Source: Deltaproteobacteria bacterium
GTDB taxonomy: Bacteria > Desulfobacterota > BSN033 > UBA1163
DNA length: 52,726 nucleotides
Direction: 5' to 3'
NCBI GenBank assembly: GCA_016874935.1
Contig: VGSS01000004.1
Span: 1-52,726, forward strand
Part shown: piece after piece, positions 17,895-27,339 of the stretch
Position numbering within the stretch: position 1 is the stretch's first letter
Layout: every line of letters begins with the position of its first letter
Notes under the pieces: generated by a model
Told to the model about the DNA's origin: nothing
Database searches by the model: none
What the model saw: only the letters and a program-made list of their open reading frames with translations
Position numbers and translations under genes: made by a program

Positions 17895-18892
17895 CCGATG
17901 TCTGCCTCCTCTCGGAACAGTCGAAAGTAGATCACAGTGGTTACGACCAGGATGCCAAACATAATCACTGCAAGCGCAGCCCCAAGGCCTGCCTGGTAAT
18001 AGGTCAGGGTTCTCATGTATGCATAAACCGGCAGTGTGCGGATAAAGCGCCCTGCCCCTGCTCCTTCGCCCATAAGCCAGACGGTGTCAAATTTAGTGAA
18101 CATCCAGATGCTCCGAAGCAGGATGACAACAAACAGAATGCCCCGGATCTGGGGCAGGGTAATGTGAATGAAGCGGCTGAACGCTGATGCTCCATCCACC
18201 TTGGCGGCTTCGTAAAGCTCTGGAGAAATGGTCTGGAGCCGGGCTAGGATACTTAGAAGGACAAAGGGGAAGAACTGCCAGATACTCATCAGGATAACGG
18301 AGAGCATGATATGATCGGCCCCCAGCCAGCAGAATGGATCCATAATGATTCCTATGGCCATTAGCCAATAGTTTACAATTCCATAGGTATCGTTAAGAAG
18401 CCATTTCCAGAGAATAACTGCCACGATCGTTGGGATCATGTAAGGAAAGAGGACGATTGCGCGAGCCAGACCCCTTCCCCAAAAGGTTTCATTTAAAATC
18501 AGAGCGGCTGCCACTCCCAAGACTACCTGGAAGAGGATCGTCCATCCTGAATAGACTATCCCGAGCCAGAGGCTGGTCCAAAATTCCGGATCTTTCCAGA
18601 GGTAAATATAATTCTCCAGACCGACAAAACGTTCCTGGGGGAAGAAGGAATGTTTTTCAAGAAGGCTGAGCCAGATAGAGTAGGCAACAGGGTAAAGGGT
18701 TAGAGCAAGGATCAGGAGGAGTGCTGGTGAAATGGTCAGGTACCCTGCCAGTTGATCCCGACGCTTTGGCCCTGTTTTGGCAATCGAGCTTTTCCATAGG
18801 TAAGCCCCAGATTCTTCGGCCATATTTCCTGATGGTGTCTTTGTCCGGGATGAGGGCACAGGTTGAAATTCAGGATTGACCTGCCTCTTCAT
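17891..18892 (-). CDS. Sugar ABC transporter permease (MalF type)
   Basis: The conserved part begins at about GYLTISPALLLILALTLYPV and contains six membrane helices and the EAA loop ELYEAAKVDGASAFSRFIHIT. I start at MKRQVNPEF (18892). An ATG at 18823 (MAEESG), preceded by CAGGAAAT, is equally possible, and the frame is open 14 codons upstream. It pairs with the MalG-type permease encoded next. It lies between the binding-protein gene and that permease, in the usual CUT1 order. Confidence 0.9.
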   Translation of the reverse strand: MKRQVNPEFQPVPSSRTKTPSGNMAEESGAYLWKSSIAKTGPKRRDQLAGYLTISPALLLILALTLYPVAYSIWLSLLEKHSFFPQERFVGLENYIYLWKDPEFWTSLWLGIVYSGWTILFQVVLGVAAALILNETFWGRGLARAIVLFPYMIPTIVAVILWKWLLNDTYGIVNYWLMAIGIIMDPFCWLGADHIMLSVILMSIWQFFPFVLLSILARLQTISPELYEAAKVDGASAFSRFIHITLPQIRGILFVVILLRSIWMFTKFDTVWLMGEGAGAGRFIRTLPVYAYMRTLTYYQAGLGAALAVIMFGILVVTTVIYFRLFREEADIG

Positions 18893-18992
18893 AATCCATA
18901 TCCTAACAACCAGTGGTGTTAGGGCCGGGCACACACCCGCCTCGAGATTGATAAGCAGACCTGTCCCCGGCCAGTGATCCTTAGAGGAACGT

Positions 18993-20333
18993 TTACCAGC
19001 GTTTGTGACCGAGCTTCGTGATCAACTCCTCTGCCCGGGCCTGAGCCCTGCCTGCAGCCTGTGCAGAGGGCATCCCTCGAACGGCATCGGTGACCATGTC
19101 AGGAATGATTCCCGAGCCAAGGATCTCGAGACCAAAGGGAAGCTTTAAATCATCCCACTCGATGATCAGGGTTGGCTTCGCCTGACCTGTGTCGAAGTAA
19201 CGGTATTGCATATCTTGCCATTCCTTCCACTTTCGGACCATCTCATTGGCCTGGTAGGTAGGGTTGTTCCGGACTGACTTAAGGGTGGGCAGAAGGTGGA
19301 TTGGCACTGTGTGGAGGTATTTGATATAATTTTCTTCCTTAAAAAAGAACTTCAGGAATTCAGCTGCCTCTTCGGGATACTTTGCGTTTTTGAAAATCAT
19401 CCATGGCTCTGCATCGATCTGAGCCGCAGTCTCTTTACCGGATGGCCCACGGGGTTTGACCAGCACACCGAAATGGTCAGAATTAGCCATTTCCTTTGGG
19501 GCGTACCTCTCGATGTATCCCGCTCCTCGGCCATAGCCCTGGTAGAGCATGGCGGCTTTACCGGTGGCAAGGTTGGCGAAGGTATCTAAGTATCCATGGC
19601 CTAACCAGCCAGGTGGAAGGACTGTTGCACTGAGTTTTTTATAGAAATCTAATACCTCGACGACCTCCTTTGAGGTAAATGTGGGGCGCCCCGTCTTCGG
19701 GTCGAAAAGACGTCCACCGTTTACCTTGGTCAGTTCTCCAACCGCAATATTGATGAAAAGGCCCACTCCAGGAAGGGATAAGCCGTAGCGTGTTACACGA
19801 CCGTCTTTGTCTCGCTCCATTAAAGCTTCTGCTACTTTGATAAATTCATCCCAGGTCTCCGGTGGCTTTAGTCCTTTGGTCTTAAAGATGTCCTTTCGGT
19901 AGATCAGGAGTGAGGTTACCGCTGAGTGAGGGATTCCATAGTACTTCCCATCATGAAAGCATTGTCTCCGGACAGCCTCCCAGATGTTATCCCGGCCAAT
20001 AGCCATTGCAATATCTTCCTGATCGCGTAAGAGGCCCTTTGCGTAAAAAGAAGCACAGGTTACAGCCTGTCCATGGCTTGCGTCTGGGGGCGCGCCTGCG
20101 GCCAGGGCTGCTGTGAGTTTGGCCTCGAGATCACCCCAAGCCAGCGCTTCCTGCTTTACCGTGATGTCCGGCCGCAATTTCTCGAAGTCGTTAATAATCT
20201 GCTGAAAGGCCGCTACAGTTGCCGGCTCTGTCTCCGTATGCCAGATCCGAACGACCTTCTTCTCAGTACCCCATGCGAACGATATTAACCCCAGAACCAA
20301 TCCCAAACATAGAATTGAAGTCCACCGTTTCAT
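18993..20333 (-). CDS. Extracellular sugar-binding protein of a CUT1 ABC importer
   Basis: This 446-residue protein has a signal peptide, MKRWTSILCLGLVLGLISFA, with cleavage probably after AWG; no lipobox cysteine is seen, so it should be periplasmic. The mature part has SBP_bac_1 features: VVRIWHTETEPATVAAFQQI, the hinge motif YGIPHSAVTSLLIYRKDIFK, PPETWDEFIKVAEAL and GKAAMLYQGYGRGAGY. It captures a carbohydrate and delivers it to the permeases encoded just downstream. The substrate cannot be read from the sequence. AAGGAGGGAG precedes the ATG. Confidence 0.93.
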   Translation of the reverse strand: MKRWTSILCLGLVLGLISFAWGTEKKVVRIWHTETEPATVAAFQQIINDFEKLRPDITVKQEALAWGDLEAKLTAALAAGAPPDASHGQAVTCASFYAKGLLRDQEDIAMAIGRDNIWEAVRRQCFHDGKYYGIPHSAVTSLLIYRKDIFKTKGLKPPETWDEFIKVAEALMERDKDGRVTRYGLSLPGVGLFINIAVGELTKVNGGRLFDPKTGRPTFTSKEVVEVLDFYKKLSATVLPPGWLGHGYLDTFANLATGKAAMLYQGYGRGAGYIERYAPKEMANSDHFGVLVKPRGPSGKETAAQIDAEPWMIFKNAKYPEEAAEFLKFFFKEENYIKYLHTVPIHLLPTLKSVRNNPTYQANEMVRKWKEWQDMQYRYFDTGQAKPTLIIEWDDLKLPFGLEILGSGIIPDMVTDAVRGMPSAQAAGRAQARAEELITKLGHKRW

Positions 20334-20554
20334 GATTCTCCCTCCTTTTTAAATGAAGAATAAATAGGACTTAAACTGAGCTATGCTTTTAAAAGAAACC
20401 TATAGCCATCCCAGGTTTTTCAGGACATAAAAAAAGACAGTTACCGAGTGAGGACCAAGAAGACCAAATCCTCGCACACTGAAATGGGCGGCTACACTTC
20501 ATAAAAGAAATCGCCCAACATCGGTAGAGAACAAAATGACTATTCGAGACGCCA

Positions 20555-22477
20555 CTAAATTTTGAGGGCGATCTCTTCTGCCTCAAACACCGCTTCCATC
20601 ACCTCCCTCGGTTTTGAGGCATCACCCACCACATAGACCTCCTGAACTTTTCCTTTAACCGATTCCGCCAGTTCATTATTTGATACCGACCCCAGAGAGA
20701 TAACCATGGAATCAAATCCTTCAAGCCTCCTGATGCCCTGTGCATCCTCTACCCACAATCCTTCTTTTTCGAAGCGGGTAGCCTTGGTGTTGACTAAAAT
20801 CTGGACTCCCTTTTCCCTCAACCTCTTATTTAAGAAATGCTGAAGGTGTCCTACCAGATCGAGGGCAATTCCCTCTCTCATTTCAATTAAAGTGACTTCT
20901 TTTCCATCTTCGGAAAGATAATCCGCCACCTCCGATCCGATTCCTCCCCCGCCCACGACGATGGTCTTCCTGCCGTGAGAAGCAGACCCTGATAGAGCCC
21001 CTTCCACCGAGAGGGCAGGAGATCCTTCAATCCCCTCGATGGGGGGAAAGAAAGGTTTGGCCCCTGTTGCAATGATGATTACGTCAGGCGCGTCCTTTTC
21101 CAACAGGCTTGGGTCGAAGGGTTTTCCCAAGATCATCTTGACGGGTAATCTCTCGATTTGCCTGACGAGATAGTCTGCAAACTCCATCAAAACTTGTTTC
21201 TTAGGAGGAATGGCAGCTAAAAGAAATCGGCCACCTAATTTTCCGTTCTTTTCATATAGAGTCACCTTATGGCCCCGCCGTGAAGCAATCTCAGCAGCCT
21301 TCATTCCTGCCGGGCCTCCCCCCATAATCCAGACTTTTTTCGGGTGATCTGTCTTTTTAAGTTTAAAAATTCCCTCCCGGCCTGCCTCCGGATTGACCGC
21401 ACACTGAAGAGCCCCCTTTCGAATGCTTTGGATACAGCGGTTACAGGAGATACACGGCAGGATTTCATCCATCCTTCCCTGTGACGCTTTCATGGGGAAG
21501 TGGGGGTCGGCAATTAAAGCTCTTCCCATAGAGATGAGGTCGGCTTTGTTTTCTTTCAGTATTCGATTGGCCAGTTCAGGGGTGCGGATTCGACCCACGG
21601 CGATGATAGGAATGGAGACCGTAGATTTGATTCCCTGGGCGAGGTGAACAAAAACACCCTCCTCGGCATAATAAGGAGGGTGGTTCAAATATCCCGATGC
21701 CGCCACACAGGCCGAGATATGGAGCCCATCGGCTCCATTCCTCTCCAATGCCTTTGCGATTTCTTTTGTGTCTTCGAGTTTCAATCCGCCTTCCACATAT
21801 TCATCGGCGCTGAGACGGCAGAGGACCGTAAAATCGGGACCCACTTGATTTCGAACGGTTCTCAATACTTCAATGGCCATTCGCATGCGTCGATCCGCAT
21901 CGCCTCCATATTCATCCTCCCTTTTGTTAGAAAAAGGAGAAAGGAATTGATTGATCAGATATCCGTGGGCCATATGGATTTCCACGCCATCAGCCCCTGT
22001 CTCCTTAACCCGCCGTGCTGCTTCCCCAAAGGCTTCCACGATCCTTTGAATCTCCTCAAGGGAAAGGGCGTGGGGCATCTCCTTTCTGACAGGGCAGGGG
22101 ATGGCCGAAGGAGCAACAATGGGAGAACCCGTGACCGAGGAAGAGGTCTGACGGCCGGCGTGATTGATCTGAATCACAATCTTTCCAGATTCTTGATGGA
22201 TGGCCTCCACCAATTTTTTAAACGACGGGATCTGTTGATCGGCATCGATGAGCGCCATATTGGGAAAAGCCCTGCCTTGTTTTAGAACGCTGGTGTGTTC
22301 CGAGGTGATATAGCCCACCCCACCTCTTGCCCGCTCGACATAATAAGCGATGTGCCGGACATTGATGGAGCCATCCAGATCGGCAAAGTGGGTCGCCATG
22401 GGCGGCATCACGATCCGGTTTTTCATTTCTAAATTTCCAATTTGAAAAGGGTTGAAAAGGTTTTTAAATTGGGTCAT
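20555..22477 (-). CDS. NADH:flavin oxidoreductase / 2,4-dienoyl-CoA reductase-like (FadH type)
   Basis: The 640 residues comprise an old-yellow-enzyme FMN barrel (about 1-340; MKNRIVMPPMAT, GADGVEIHMAHGYLINQFLSP), a [4Fe-4S] site with Cys342, Cys345, Cys348 and Cys359, and an FAD/NAD(P) reductase part (KVWIMGGGPAGMKAA, TIVVGGGGIGSEVADYL). This is the FadH/BaiCD/trimethylamine-dehydrogenase architecture, in which electrons pass from NAD(P)H via FAD and Fe-S to FMN to reduce an activated C=C bond. The Cys spacing is one residue tighter than in E. coli FadH. It is divergent from the GntR regulator and shares a 100-base control region with it. Confidence 0.93.
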   Translation of the reverse strand: MTQFKNLFNPFQIGNLEMKNRIVMPPMATHFADLDGSINVRHIAYYVERARGGVGYITSEHTSVLKQGRAFPNMALIDADQQIPSFKKLVEAIHQESGKIVIQINHAGRQTSSSVTGSPIVAPSAIPCPVRKEMPHALSLEEIQRIVEAFGEAARRVKETGADGVEIHMAHGYLINQFLSPFSNKREDEYGGDADRRMRMAIEVLRTVRNQVGPDFTVLCRLSADEYVEGGLKLEDTKEIAKALERNGADGLHISACVAASGYLNHPPYYAEEGVFVHLAQGIKSTVSIPIIAVGRIRTPELANRILKENKADLISMGRALIADPHFPMKASQGRMDEILPCISCNRCIQSIRKGALQCAVNPEAGREGIFKLKKTDHPKKVWIMGGGPAGMKAAEIASRRGHKVTLYEKNGKLGGRFLLAAIPPKKQVLMEFADYLVRQIERLPVKMILGKPFDPSLLEKDAPDVIIIATGAKPFFPPIEGIEGSPALSVEGALSGSASHGRKTIVVGGGGIGSEVADYLSEDGKEVTLIEMREGIALDLVGHLQHFLNKRLREKGVQILVNTKATRFEKEGLWVEDAQGIRRLEGFDSMVISLGSVSNNELAESVKGKVQEVYVVGDASKPREVMEAVFEAEEIALKI

Positions 22478-22507
22478 TGAAGCGCTCCCAGAGGAAAGTG
22501 AAGAGAG

Positions 22508-22546
22508 TTGACATCAAGATTTTGAAAATGGTATACAATATTGTAT
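22508..22546 (+). promoter_or_regulatory. Promoter and palindromic operator before the GntR gene
   Basis: TTGACA (22508-22513), 18 bases, then TATACA (22532-22537) form a good sigma-70 promoter reading toward the GntR gene. The perfect 14-bp palindrome ATACAATATTGTAT (22533-22546) covers the -10 box. FCD-type GntR regulators bind short palindromes of this TTGTATACAA-like kind, so autorepression and control of the divergent flavoprotein gene are likely. Confidence 0.6.
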
Positions 22547-22581
22547 TAACTTTTCGTCCATTTTAGAAAAAGACAAAGCTT

Positions 22582-23229
22582 ATGTCAAGTGTTAATTCCA
22601 TCAAAGTTTCCAAAGAGATCGAAGAGGCTATCCTCTCAGGCTACCTCAAGCCGAGAGAACGTCTGGTCGAAATCGATCTCATTTCGAAGTTTGGTGTGAG
22701 CCGCACGGTGATCCGGGAAGCCTTAAAGAGGTTGGAGGCGAAAGGGTTGATCAGAAACACTCCCTATCGGGGGGCTGTCGTGGCTGATCTAACCCTTGAG
22801 GAGATTGAGGAGATATATTTTGTTCGCACCGAGTTAGAAAAGATAGCGGCCCGGTTGGTTATAGCGCACATCGCCCGGAAAGAGATTCAGGAATTAAAGA
22901 AATTCTCCAAAGAGGTGGAAAAGCATCTTCGAGAAAAGACACATCAGATGATTGAGAAAGATTCTGAATTTCATCGGATGGTCTTCAGGGCATGCAGAAA
23001 TAATTACCTCTGTGACATGATCGACTTCCTTCGGACAAAAGCTCATATCGTCCGGTTTAACGCCTGGTCGCTACCCCATCGAGTCGAAGAATCTATCGTT
23101 GAGCATCGGGAGATGGTAAAGGCCATTGAGGAGAGGAATCTATCACAATTTGAAAAACTGATTGTCAAACATCTCACTTTCTCTAAAAATAGTTATATGT
23201 CCCAACTGAAAGGGATGACTGGGATGTAA
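22582..23229 (+). CDS. GntR-family transcriptional regulator (FCD/FadR subfamily)
   Basis: This 215-residue protein has an N-terminal winged helix (LVEIDLISKFGVSRTVIREALKRLEAKGLI, about residues 30-60, and the wing TPYRGAVVADLT) and an all-helical FCD domain with the metal-ligand pattern Asp/His...His...His (DSEFHRMVFRAC, EHREMVKAI, VKHLTFS). Such regulators respond to organic acids or sugar acids. It probably controls the dehydrogenase-KorDABC-AbfD block that follows and the divergent flavoprotein gene. The next gene overlaps its stop region. Confidence 0.92.
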   Translation: MSSVNSIKVSKEIEEAILSGYLKPRERLVEIDLISKFGVSRTVIREALKRLEAKGLIRNTPYRGAVVADLTLEEIEEIYFVRTELEKIAARLVIAHIARKEIQELKKFSKEVEKHLREKTHQMIEKDSEFHRMVFRACRNNYLCDMIDFLRTKAHIVRFNAWSLPHRVEESIVEHREMVKAIEERNLSQFEKLIVKHLTFSKNSYMSQLKGMTGM

Positions 23230-23246
23230 TGGGAGGCAGCGGGGAT

Positions 23247-24212
23247 ATGAAAAAATTTAAAATTCTACTTTACGAGGAGATGCATGAGGTCGGAAAGGCC
23301 CTCTTGAGGGAGAAGGGGGAGGTCTTTTTTGCCAAGTCGTTTGAAGAAAATTCCTTGATCGATGAGGCGAAGGAGATCGACGGGATGATCATCCGGGCCA
23401 ATGGAAAGGTTAACCGAAAGTTGATGGAATCCGCTCCCAGATTGAGAGTCATCGGACGACATGGGGTTGGGGTTGAGAATATCGATCTGGAAGCGGCCAC
23501 AGAGAAGGGGATATGGGTGGTCAACACGCCGGATGCCAATGACATCTCGGTGGCGGAGCATTTTTTCGGGCTGGCCCCGATGCTTTCGAAGATGCTCAAG
23601 AAAGGAGATATTGCCCTTCGGGAGGGAAGATGGGAGGCCCGTTACCAGTATATCGGAAATGAACTTCATGGGAAGACCCTGGGGATCCTCGGTTTTGGTC
23701 GAATCGGTAAAGCAGTAGGCCGCATTGGATATAAAGGTTTTGACATGAAGGTGCTCTATTACGATGCTGTGCGTTACGGGGAGGAGGAGAAAGAGCTCAA
23801 AGCAGTCAAAGTGAGCCTGGAGGAGTTATTGTCACAATCCGATTTTATCTCCATCCATCTTCCCATGTTGCCTGCTACCAAAGGTTTGATCGGAGAGAAA
23901 GAATTCGGGATGATGAAATCCACGGCCTATATCATCAATCTCGCCAGAGGACCGATCTGGGATGAGAAGGCTCTTTATAAGATTCTAAAAGAAGGAAGGA
24001 TCGCCGGAGCAGGAGCCGATGTCTTTGAGGTGGAACCGGCCGGAAAGGAACATCCCCTGTTTGAACTTGAAAATTTCATCGGCACGCCCCACATGGCGGC
24101 CCATACTGAGGAAGCTTTAAAGAAGATGAGTCTGGTGGCAGAAGATGTCATTCGGGTTCTGGAAGGGAAAGCGCCTCTCCATCCGGTCAACCAACCGAGG
24201 TTGAGAGAATGA
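23247..24212 (+). CDS. D-isomer-specific 2-hydroxyacid dehydrogenase (phosphoglycerate dehydrogenase-like)
   Basis: This 321-residue protein starts at ATG 23247 (MKKFKILLYEEM), after GGAGGCAGCGGGG; an ATG six codons upstream touches the regulator's stop. The NAD site is LGILGFGRIGKAVG, and the catalytic Arg, Glu and His are in NLARGPIWDE, ADVFEVEP and FIGTPHMAAHTEEA. It interconverts a D-2-hydroxyacid and a 2-oxoacid with NAD. The regulatory ACT domain of SerA is absent, so it is probably catabolic. A 2-oxoacid:ferredoxin oxidoreductase is encoded right after, so its 2-oxoacid product could feed that complex. Confidence 0.92.
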   Translation: MKKFKILLYEEMHEVGKALLREKGEVFFAKSFEENSLIDEAKEIDGMIIRANGKVNRKLMESAPRLRVIGRHGVGVENIDLEAATEKGIWVVNTPDANDISVAEHFFGLAPMLSKMLKKGDIALREGRWEARYQYIGNELHGKTLGILGFGRIGKAVGRIGYKGFDMKVLYYDAVRYGEEEKELKAVKVSLEELLSQSDFISIHLPMLPATKGLIGEKEFGMMKSTAYIINLARGPIWDEKALYKILKEGRIAGAGADVFEVEPAGKEHPLFELENFIGTPHMAAHTEEALKKMSLVAEDVIRVLEGKAPLHPVNQPRLRE

Positions 24213-24225
24213 AAGGAGAAGAAAG

Positions 24226-24462
24226 TTGGCTACTTTGAGAATTTATAACGAGTTATGCAAAGGCGCTGAGGAATGCGGGATCTGCCTCTATGTCTGCAAG
24301 GAGGAGGTCTTTCAGCCTTCGGAGACAATGAATCAGAAGGGCTACAGGCCGCCTGTTATTGTCAACGAGGATCAGTGCACTCAGTGTGAGAACTGCATGA
24401 TCTTCTGCCCTGATCTGGCGATCGTCGTATCTGAAAAAAAACAGAAAAAAGGGAGTCAATAG
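24226..24462 (+). CDS. korD: 2-oxoacid:ferredoxin oxidoreductase, delta (ferredoxin-like) subunit
   Basis: This 78-residue two-cluster ferredoxin has Cys motifs CKGAEECGICLYVC and CTQCENCMIFCP, each supporting a [4Fe-4S] cluster. Translation starts at TTG (LATLRIYNELC), with AAAGGAGAAG about nine bases upstream; no ATG fits. It carries electrons between the thiamine-diphosphate catalytic subunits and ferredoxin. It is the first gene of the order D-A-B-C and ends directly before the alpha-subunit ATG. Confidence 0.92.
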   Translation: MATLRIYNELCKGAEECGICLYVCKEEVFQPSETMNQKGYRPPVIVNEDQCTQCENCMIFCPDLAIVVSEKKQKKGSQ

Positions 24463-25617
24463 ATGGATGAGAAACGAGTCTGCACCGGAAGATATTTTAT
24501 GATGGGAAATGTGGCCTGTGCCGAAGGGGCCATGGCTGCGGGATGTGAATTTGCGGCAGGCTATCCGATCACGCCGGCCACGGAGGTTGCAAACCATCTG
24601 GCCGAGAAACTTCCTCAGGTGGGAGGGGCCTTCTTTCAGATGGAAGACGAAATCAGCTCGATCGCCGCAGTCATAGGCGCTTCCTGGGCCGGAAAGAAGG
24701 CCATGACCGTCACTTCAGGTCCTGGGATCAGTCTGATGCTGGAGAATATCGGGTTTGCGATCGGGGTGGAAACCCCCTGTGTGATCGTCAACGTTCAGCG
24801 AGGAGCCCCCTCGACAGGGATGCCCACCATCGGGATTCAGGGAGATATGGTGCAGGCGAAGCATGGATCTCATGGAGACTATGAAATCATTGCTCTGTGT
24901 CCCTCATCGCCGCAGGAGATGTTCGAACACACGGTGATCGCTTTTAATTATGCGGAGAAATATCGAACGCCTGTCTTCCTTCTCTCCGATGCCTTCGTGG
25001 GGCATATGCGGGAAGAGGTGGTCATTCCAGAAGCGGACAAGATCAAAACAATTTACCGAAAAATTCCCGAATTAGGGACAGACCCTCTGAAGCTAAAGGG
25101 GTTCCTGGACGAGAATGTGGCGCCCATGCCCATTTTCGGAAAAGGGTTTAAAGCTCATGTGACCAGTTCCTGCCATGACGAATATGGGAAACGGAATCTG
25201 ATCGATATCTCCGCCCTGGACAAATTTGTTCGGAAGTTGAGCGATAAGATCCTCAAGCACAAAGAGGAGATCACCCTGGTAGAGCGGGATTATGAAGGCG
25301 CCGAGGTTGTCCTGGTATCTTATGGAGGAGTATCCCGTGCCGCAGCAGAGGCTGTATTGCAGGCAAGAAAAAAGGGAATTGCAGCGGGGACCCTTCGATT
25401 GATCACGGTTTGGCCCTTTCCAGGAGAAGAGATCGAGAAGATGGCGAGGAAAGCCAAGCATGTCATTGTTTTGGAAAATAACCTGGGTCAGATCTATCCT
25501 TACATCAAAGCCGAAGCAGCCCATTTTTCGGAAGTTTCGTTTCTCCCTCCAAAGCTGGTGGGCGAGATTCAGGATCCAGAAGATATTTTGAAAAAGATTG
25601 AGGAGATTTCAAAATGA
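24463..25617 (+). CDS. korA: 2-oxoacid:ferredoxin oxidoreductase, alpha subunit
   Basis: The 384-residue protein contains the pyrimidine-binding domain I (GYPITPATEVANHLAEKLP, FFQMEDEISSIAAVIGASWAG, TVTSGPGISLM) and domain II (VVLVSYGGVSRAAAEAVLQA, LRLITVWPFPGEEI). This is the KorA/VorB-type subunit of enzymes that oxidatively decarboxylate 2-oxoacids to acyl-CoA with reduction of ferredoxin. Substrate (2-oxoglutarate, branched chain or other) cannot be settled from sequence. The beta-subunit ATG overlaps its stop (ATGA). Confidence 0.93.
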   Translation: MDEKRVCTGRYFMMGNVACAEGAMAAGCEFAAGYPITPATEVANHLAEKLPQVGGAFFQMEDEISSIAAVIGASWAGKKAMTVTSGPGISLMLENIGFAIGVETPCVIVNVQRGAPSTGMPTIGIQGDMVQAKHGSHGDYEIIALCPSSPQEMFEHTVIAFNYAEKYRTPVFLLSDAFVGHMREEVVIPEADKIKTIYRKIPELGTDPLKLKGFLDENVAPMPIFGKGFKAHVTSSCHDEYGKRNLIDISALDKFVRKLSDKILKHKEEITLVERDYEGAEVVLVSYGGVSRAAAEAVLQARKKGIAAGTLRLITVWPFPGEEIEKMARKAKHVIVLENNLGQIYPYIKAEAAHFSEVSFLPPKLVGEIQDPEDILKKIEEISK

Positions 25618-26474
25618 GTGAACTTGTCCACCCCTATCACCGTTTTATTCGCCCTACTGTAACCCATTCCTCATTCTGTCCGGGCTGTGGAGACGGGACG
25701 ATCGCCCAGAGCATTTTACGAGCGATTGACGGTCTGGACATGGACATGGATGATTTTGTTTTTGTGTCAGGGATCGGGTGTGCTGCATGGATCCCCAGTC
25801 CTCTCTTCAATGCCGATGTGCTTCATACCACTCATGGCAGGCCAATCGCCTTTGCCTTTGGAATCAAGATGGGATTGACCGAGAAGAAGGTGATGGTGGT
25901 GAGCGGAGACGGAGATCTCGTAGCCATTGGCGGAAATCACCTGATTCAGAATGCCCGACGGAATATTGAAATGGTGGTGATCTGCTCCAATAACGGGATC
26001 TATGGCATGACCGGGGGACAGGCGGCTCCGACCACACCCATGGGGGTGAAGACGACCACGACCCCCTATGGCACGTTTGAGAATGTTTTCGAGGATATCT
26101 CGGGGCTGGTGATTGCGGCGGGAGCTTCGTTTGTCGCTCGCTGGACCACTGGACACCCCAGGCAGCTTACGGCCTCCATCAAAAAGGCAATACAGAAAAA
26201 AGGGTTTGCTTTCATCGAAGTGATTTCTCAATGTCCGGTTCAGTTCGGGAGGAAGATGGGGGTAGGAAATGCGGTCCAGATGCTTGAGGATTACAAAAAT
26301 AGATCAATTTCCATCCAGGAAGCTAAGAAACTTTCTAAAGAAGAATTAAAAGGTCGAATCGTTGTTGGAGAATTGGTTGACCTGGATAAGCCTGAAATGG
26401 TGGAAGAGGTCACCAGAATGAGGAAGAAGGCCATGGGAGGGGCCGAGGCAGCGGTTGATACAGGAAGAAGTTAA
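25614..26474 (+). CDS. korB: 2-oxoacid:ferredoxin oxidoreductase, beta (ThDP) subunit
   Basis: The 286-residue protein binds thiamine diphosphate through GDGDLVAIGGNHLIQNARRN and NNGIYGMTGGQ. The N-terminal FCPGCGDGTIAQSIL includes cluster-ligand cysteines, and Cys55 lies in SGIGCAAWIP. It forms the catalytic site with the alpha subunit. It is followed by a 240-base gap with a repeat before the gamma gene, which is unusual since the other subunits overlap or abut. Confidence 0.93.
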   Translation: MSELVHPYHRFIRPTVTHSSFCPGCGDGTIAQSILRAIDGLDMDMDDFVFVSGIGCAAWIPSPLFNADVLHTTHGRPIAFAFGIKMGLTEKKVMVVSGDGDLVAIGGNHLIQNARRNIEMVVICSNNGIYGMTGGQAAPTTPMGVKTTTTPYGTFENVFEDISGLVIAAGASFVARWTTGHPRQLTASIKKAIQKKGFAFIEVISQCPVQFGRKMGVGNAVQMLEDYKNRSISIQEAKKLSKEELKGRIVVGELVDLDKPEMVEEVTRMRKKAMGGAEAAVDTGRS

Positions 26475-26555
26475 TTACCATTAAAAGGAAGGCAGGTGTA
26501 CTTACAAACTTTTACAATTGCGGATCATTCAAAAATTAAAGCTACCTCTAAAAAT

Positions 26556-26633
26556 GTCATTCCGGTACCGATCTTTATCGGGAGAATCCAGAAGATACTG
26601 ATATTCCTAGACTCCGGTTTTCACCGGAGTGAC
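26556..26633. repeat. Bipartite palindromic repeat, copy 1
   Basis: The first module is GTCATTCCGG...ATCTTTATCGGG and the second ACTCCGGTTTTCACCGGAGT with GAC at the end. The same two-module element (about 78-100 bases, GTCATTCCGG at one end and CCGGAGTGAC at the other) recurs at 40305-40404 and, inverted, at 45962-46061. It separates korB from korC and is probably a non-autonomous mobile repeat. Confidence 0.7.
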
Positions 26634-26716
26634 AAATTTGGAATTATTCGAGGTCCCCATAGGGAGTAAACAAAGAGTTCGTGGACAGGAGTGAAATAAA
26701 GTTCGGGAGGAATTGA

Positions 26717-27247
26717 ATGGGTCGAACAGAGATATTGATCGGAGGAGTAGGGGGACAGGGTGTGGTATTGTCCGGGATTCTATTGGGGACAGCTGCTTCT
26801 CTCTATGATGGTAAACAGGCGGTTCAAACACAGTCCTATAGTTCGGAGTTAAGAGGCGGATCAGCAAGGGCAGAGGTGATCATCTCAGAGCAACGGGTGA
26901 CTGATCCAGAAGTGAGAAAAGCCGATATTCTCATTCTGATGGCAGAAGATGCAGTCGGCAGGTATCTGCCCAAGATCAAACCCGGAGGACTTCTGGTCAT
27001 CGATTCGGATCTGGTAAAAGGGGTAAAACCTGGAGAGTATGAGATCCTCTCTGTTCCTGCTACGAGTATTGCAGACAAAGAGATGAATAATATTGTTGTG
27101 GCAAATCTCATCATCCTGGGTGCACTCCTGAAGAAAACGGGCCTTCTCTCTATTGCATCAATGGAGAAGGCTATTGAGGTGAGCGTGCCCCAAAAGGCAA
27201 AGGCCCTAAACCTGAAAGCCTTCCAGAGGGGGTTGGAGCTTACCTAA
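26717..27247 (+). CDS. korC: 2-oxoacid:ferredoxin oxidoreductase, gamma subunit
   Basis: The 176-residue protein has the family start EILIGGVGGQGVVLSGILLG and the conserved QTQSYSSELRGGSARAEVIIS, which contribute to the CoA-binding part of the complex. It completes the four-subunit enzyme D-A-B-C. GGGAGGAATTG precedes the ATG. About 90 bases of AT-rich repeat-like sequence separate it from the dehydratase gene downstream. Confidence 0.93.
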   Translation: MGRTEILIGGVGGQGVVLSGILLGTAASLYDGKQAVQTQSYSSELRGGSARAEVIISEQRVTDPEVRKADILILMAEDAVGRYLPKIKPGGLLVIDSDLVKGVKPGEYEILSVPATSIADKEMNNIVVANLIILGALLKKTGLLSIASMEKAIEVSVPQKAKALNLKAFQRGLELT

Positions 27248-27339
27248 TTGCGGATGGCAGATTTCGGATTGAGGATTTAAAAAGATCAAATTTTGAAATC
27301 TACAATCTGAAATCTAGAATTTAGTGAGGGAGGATAAAG

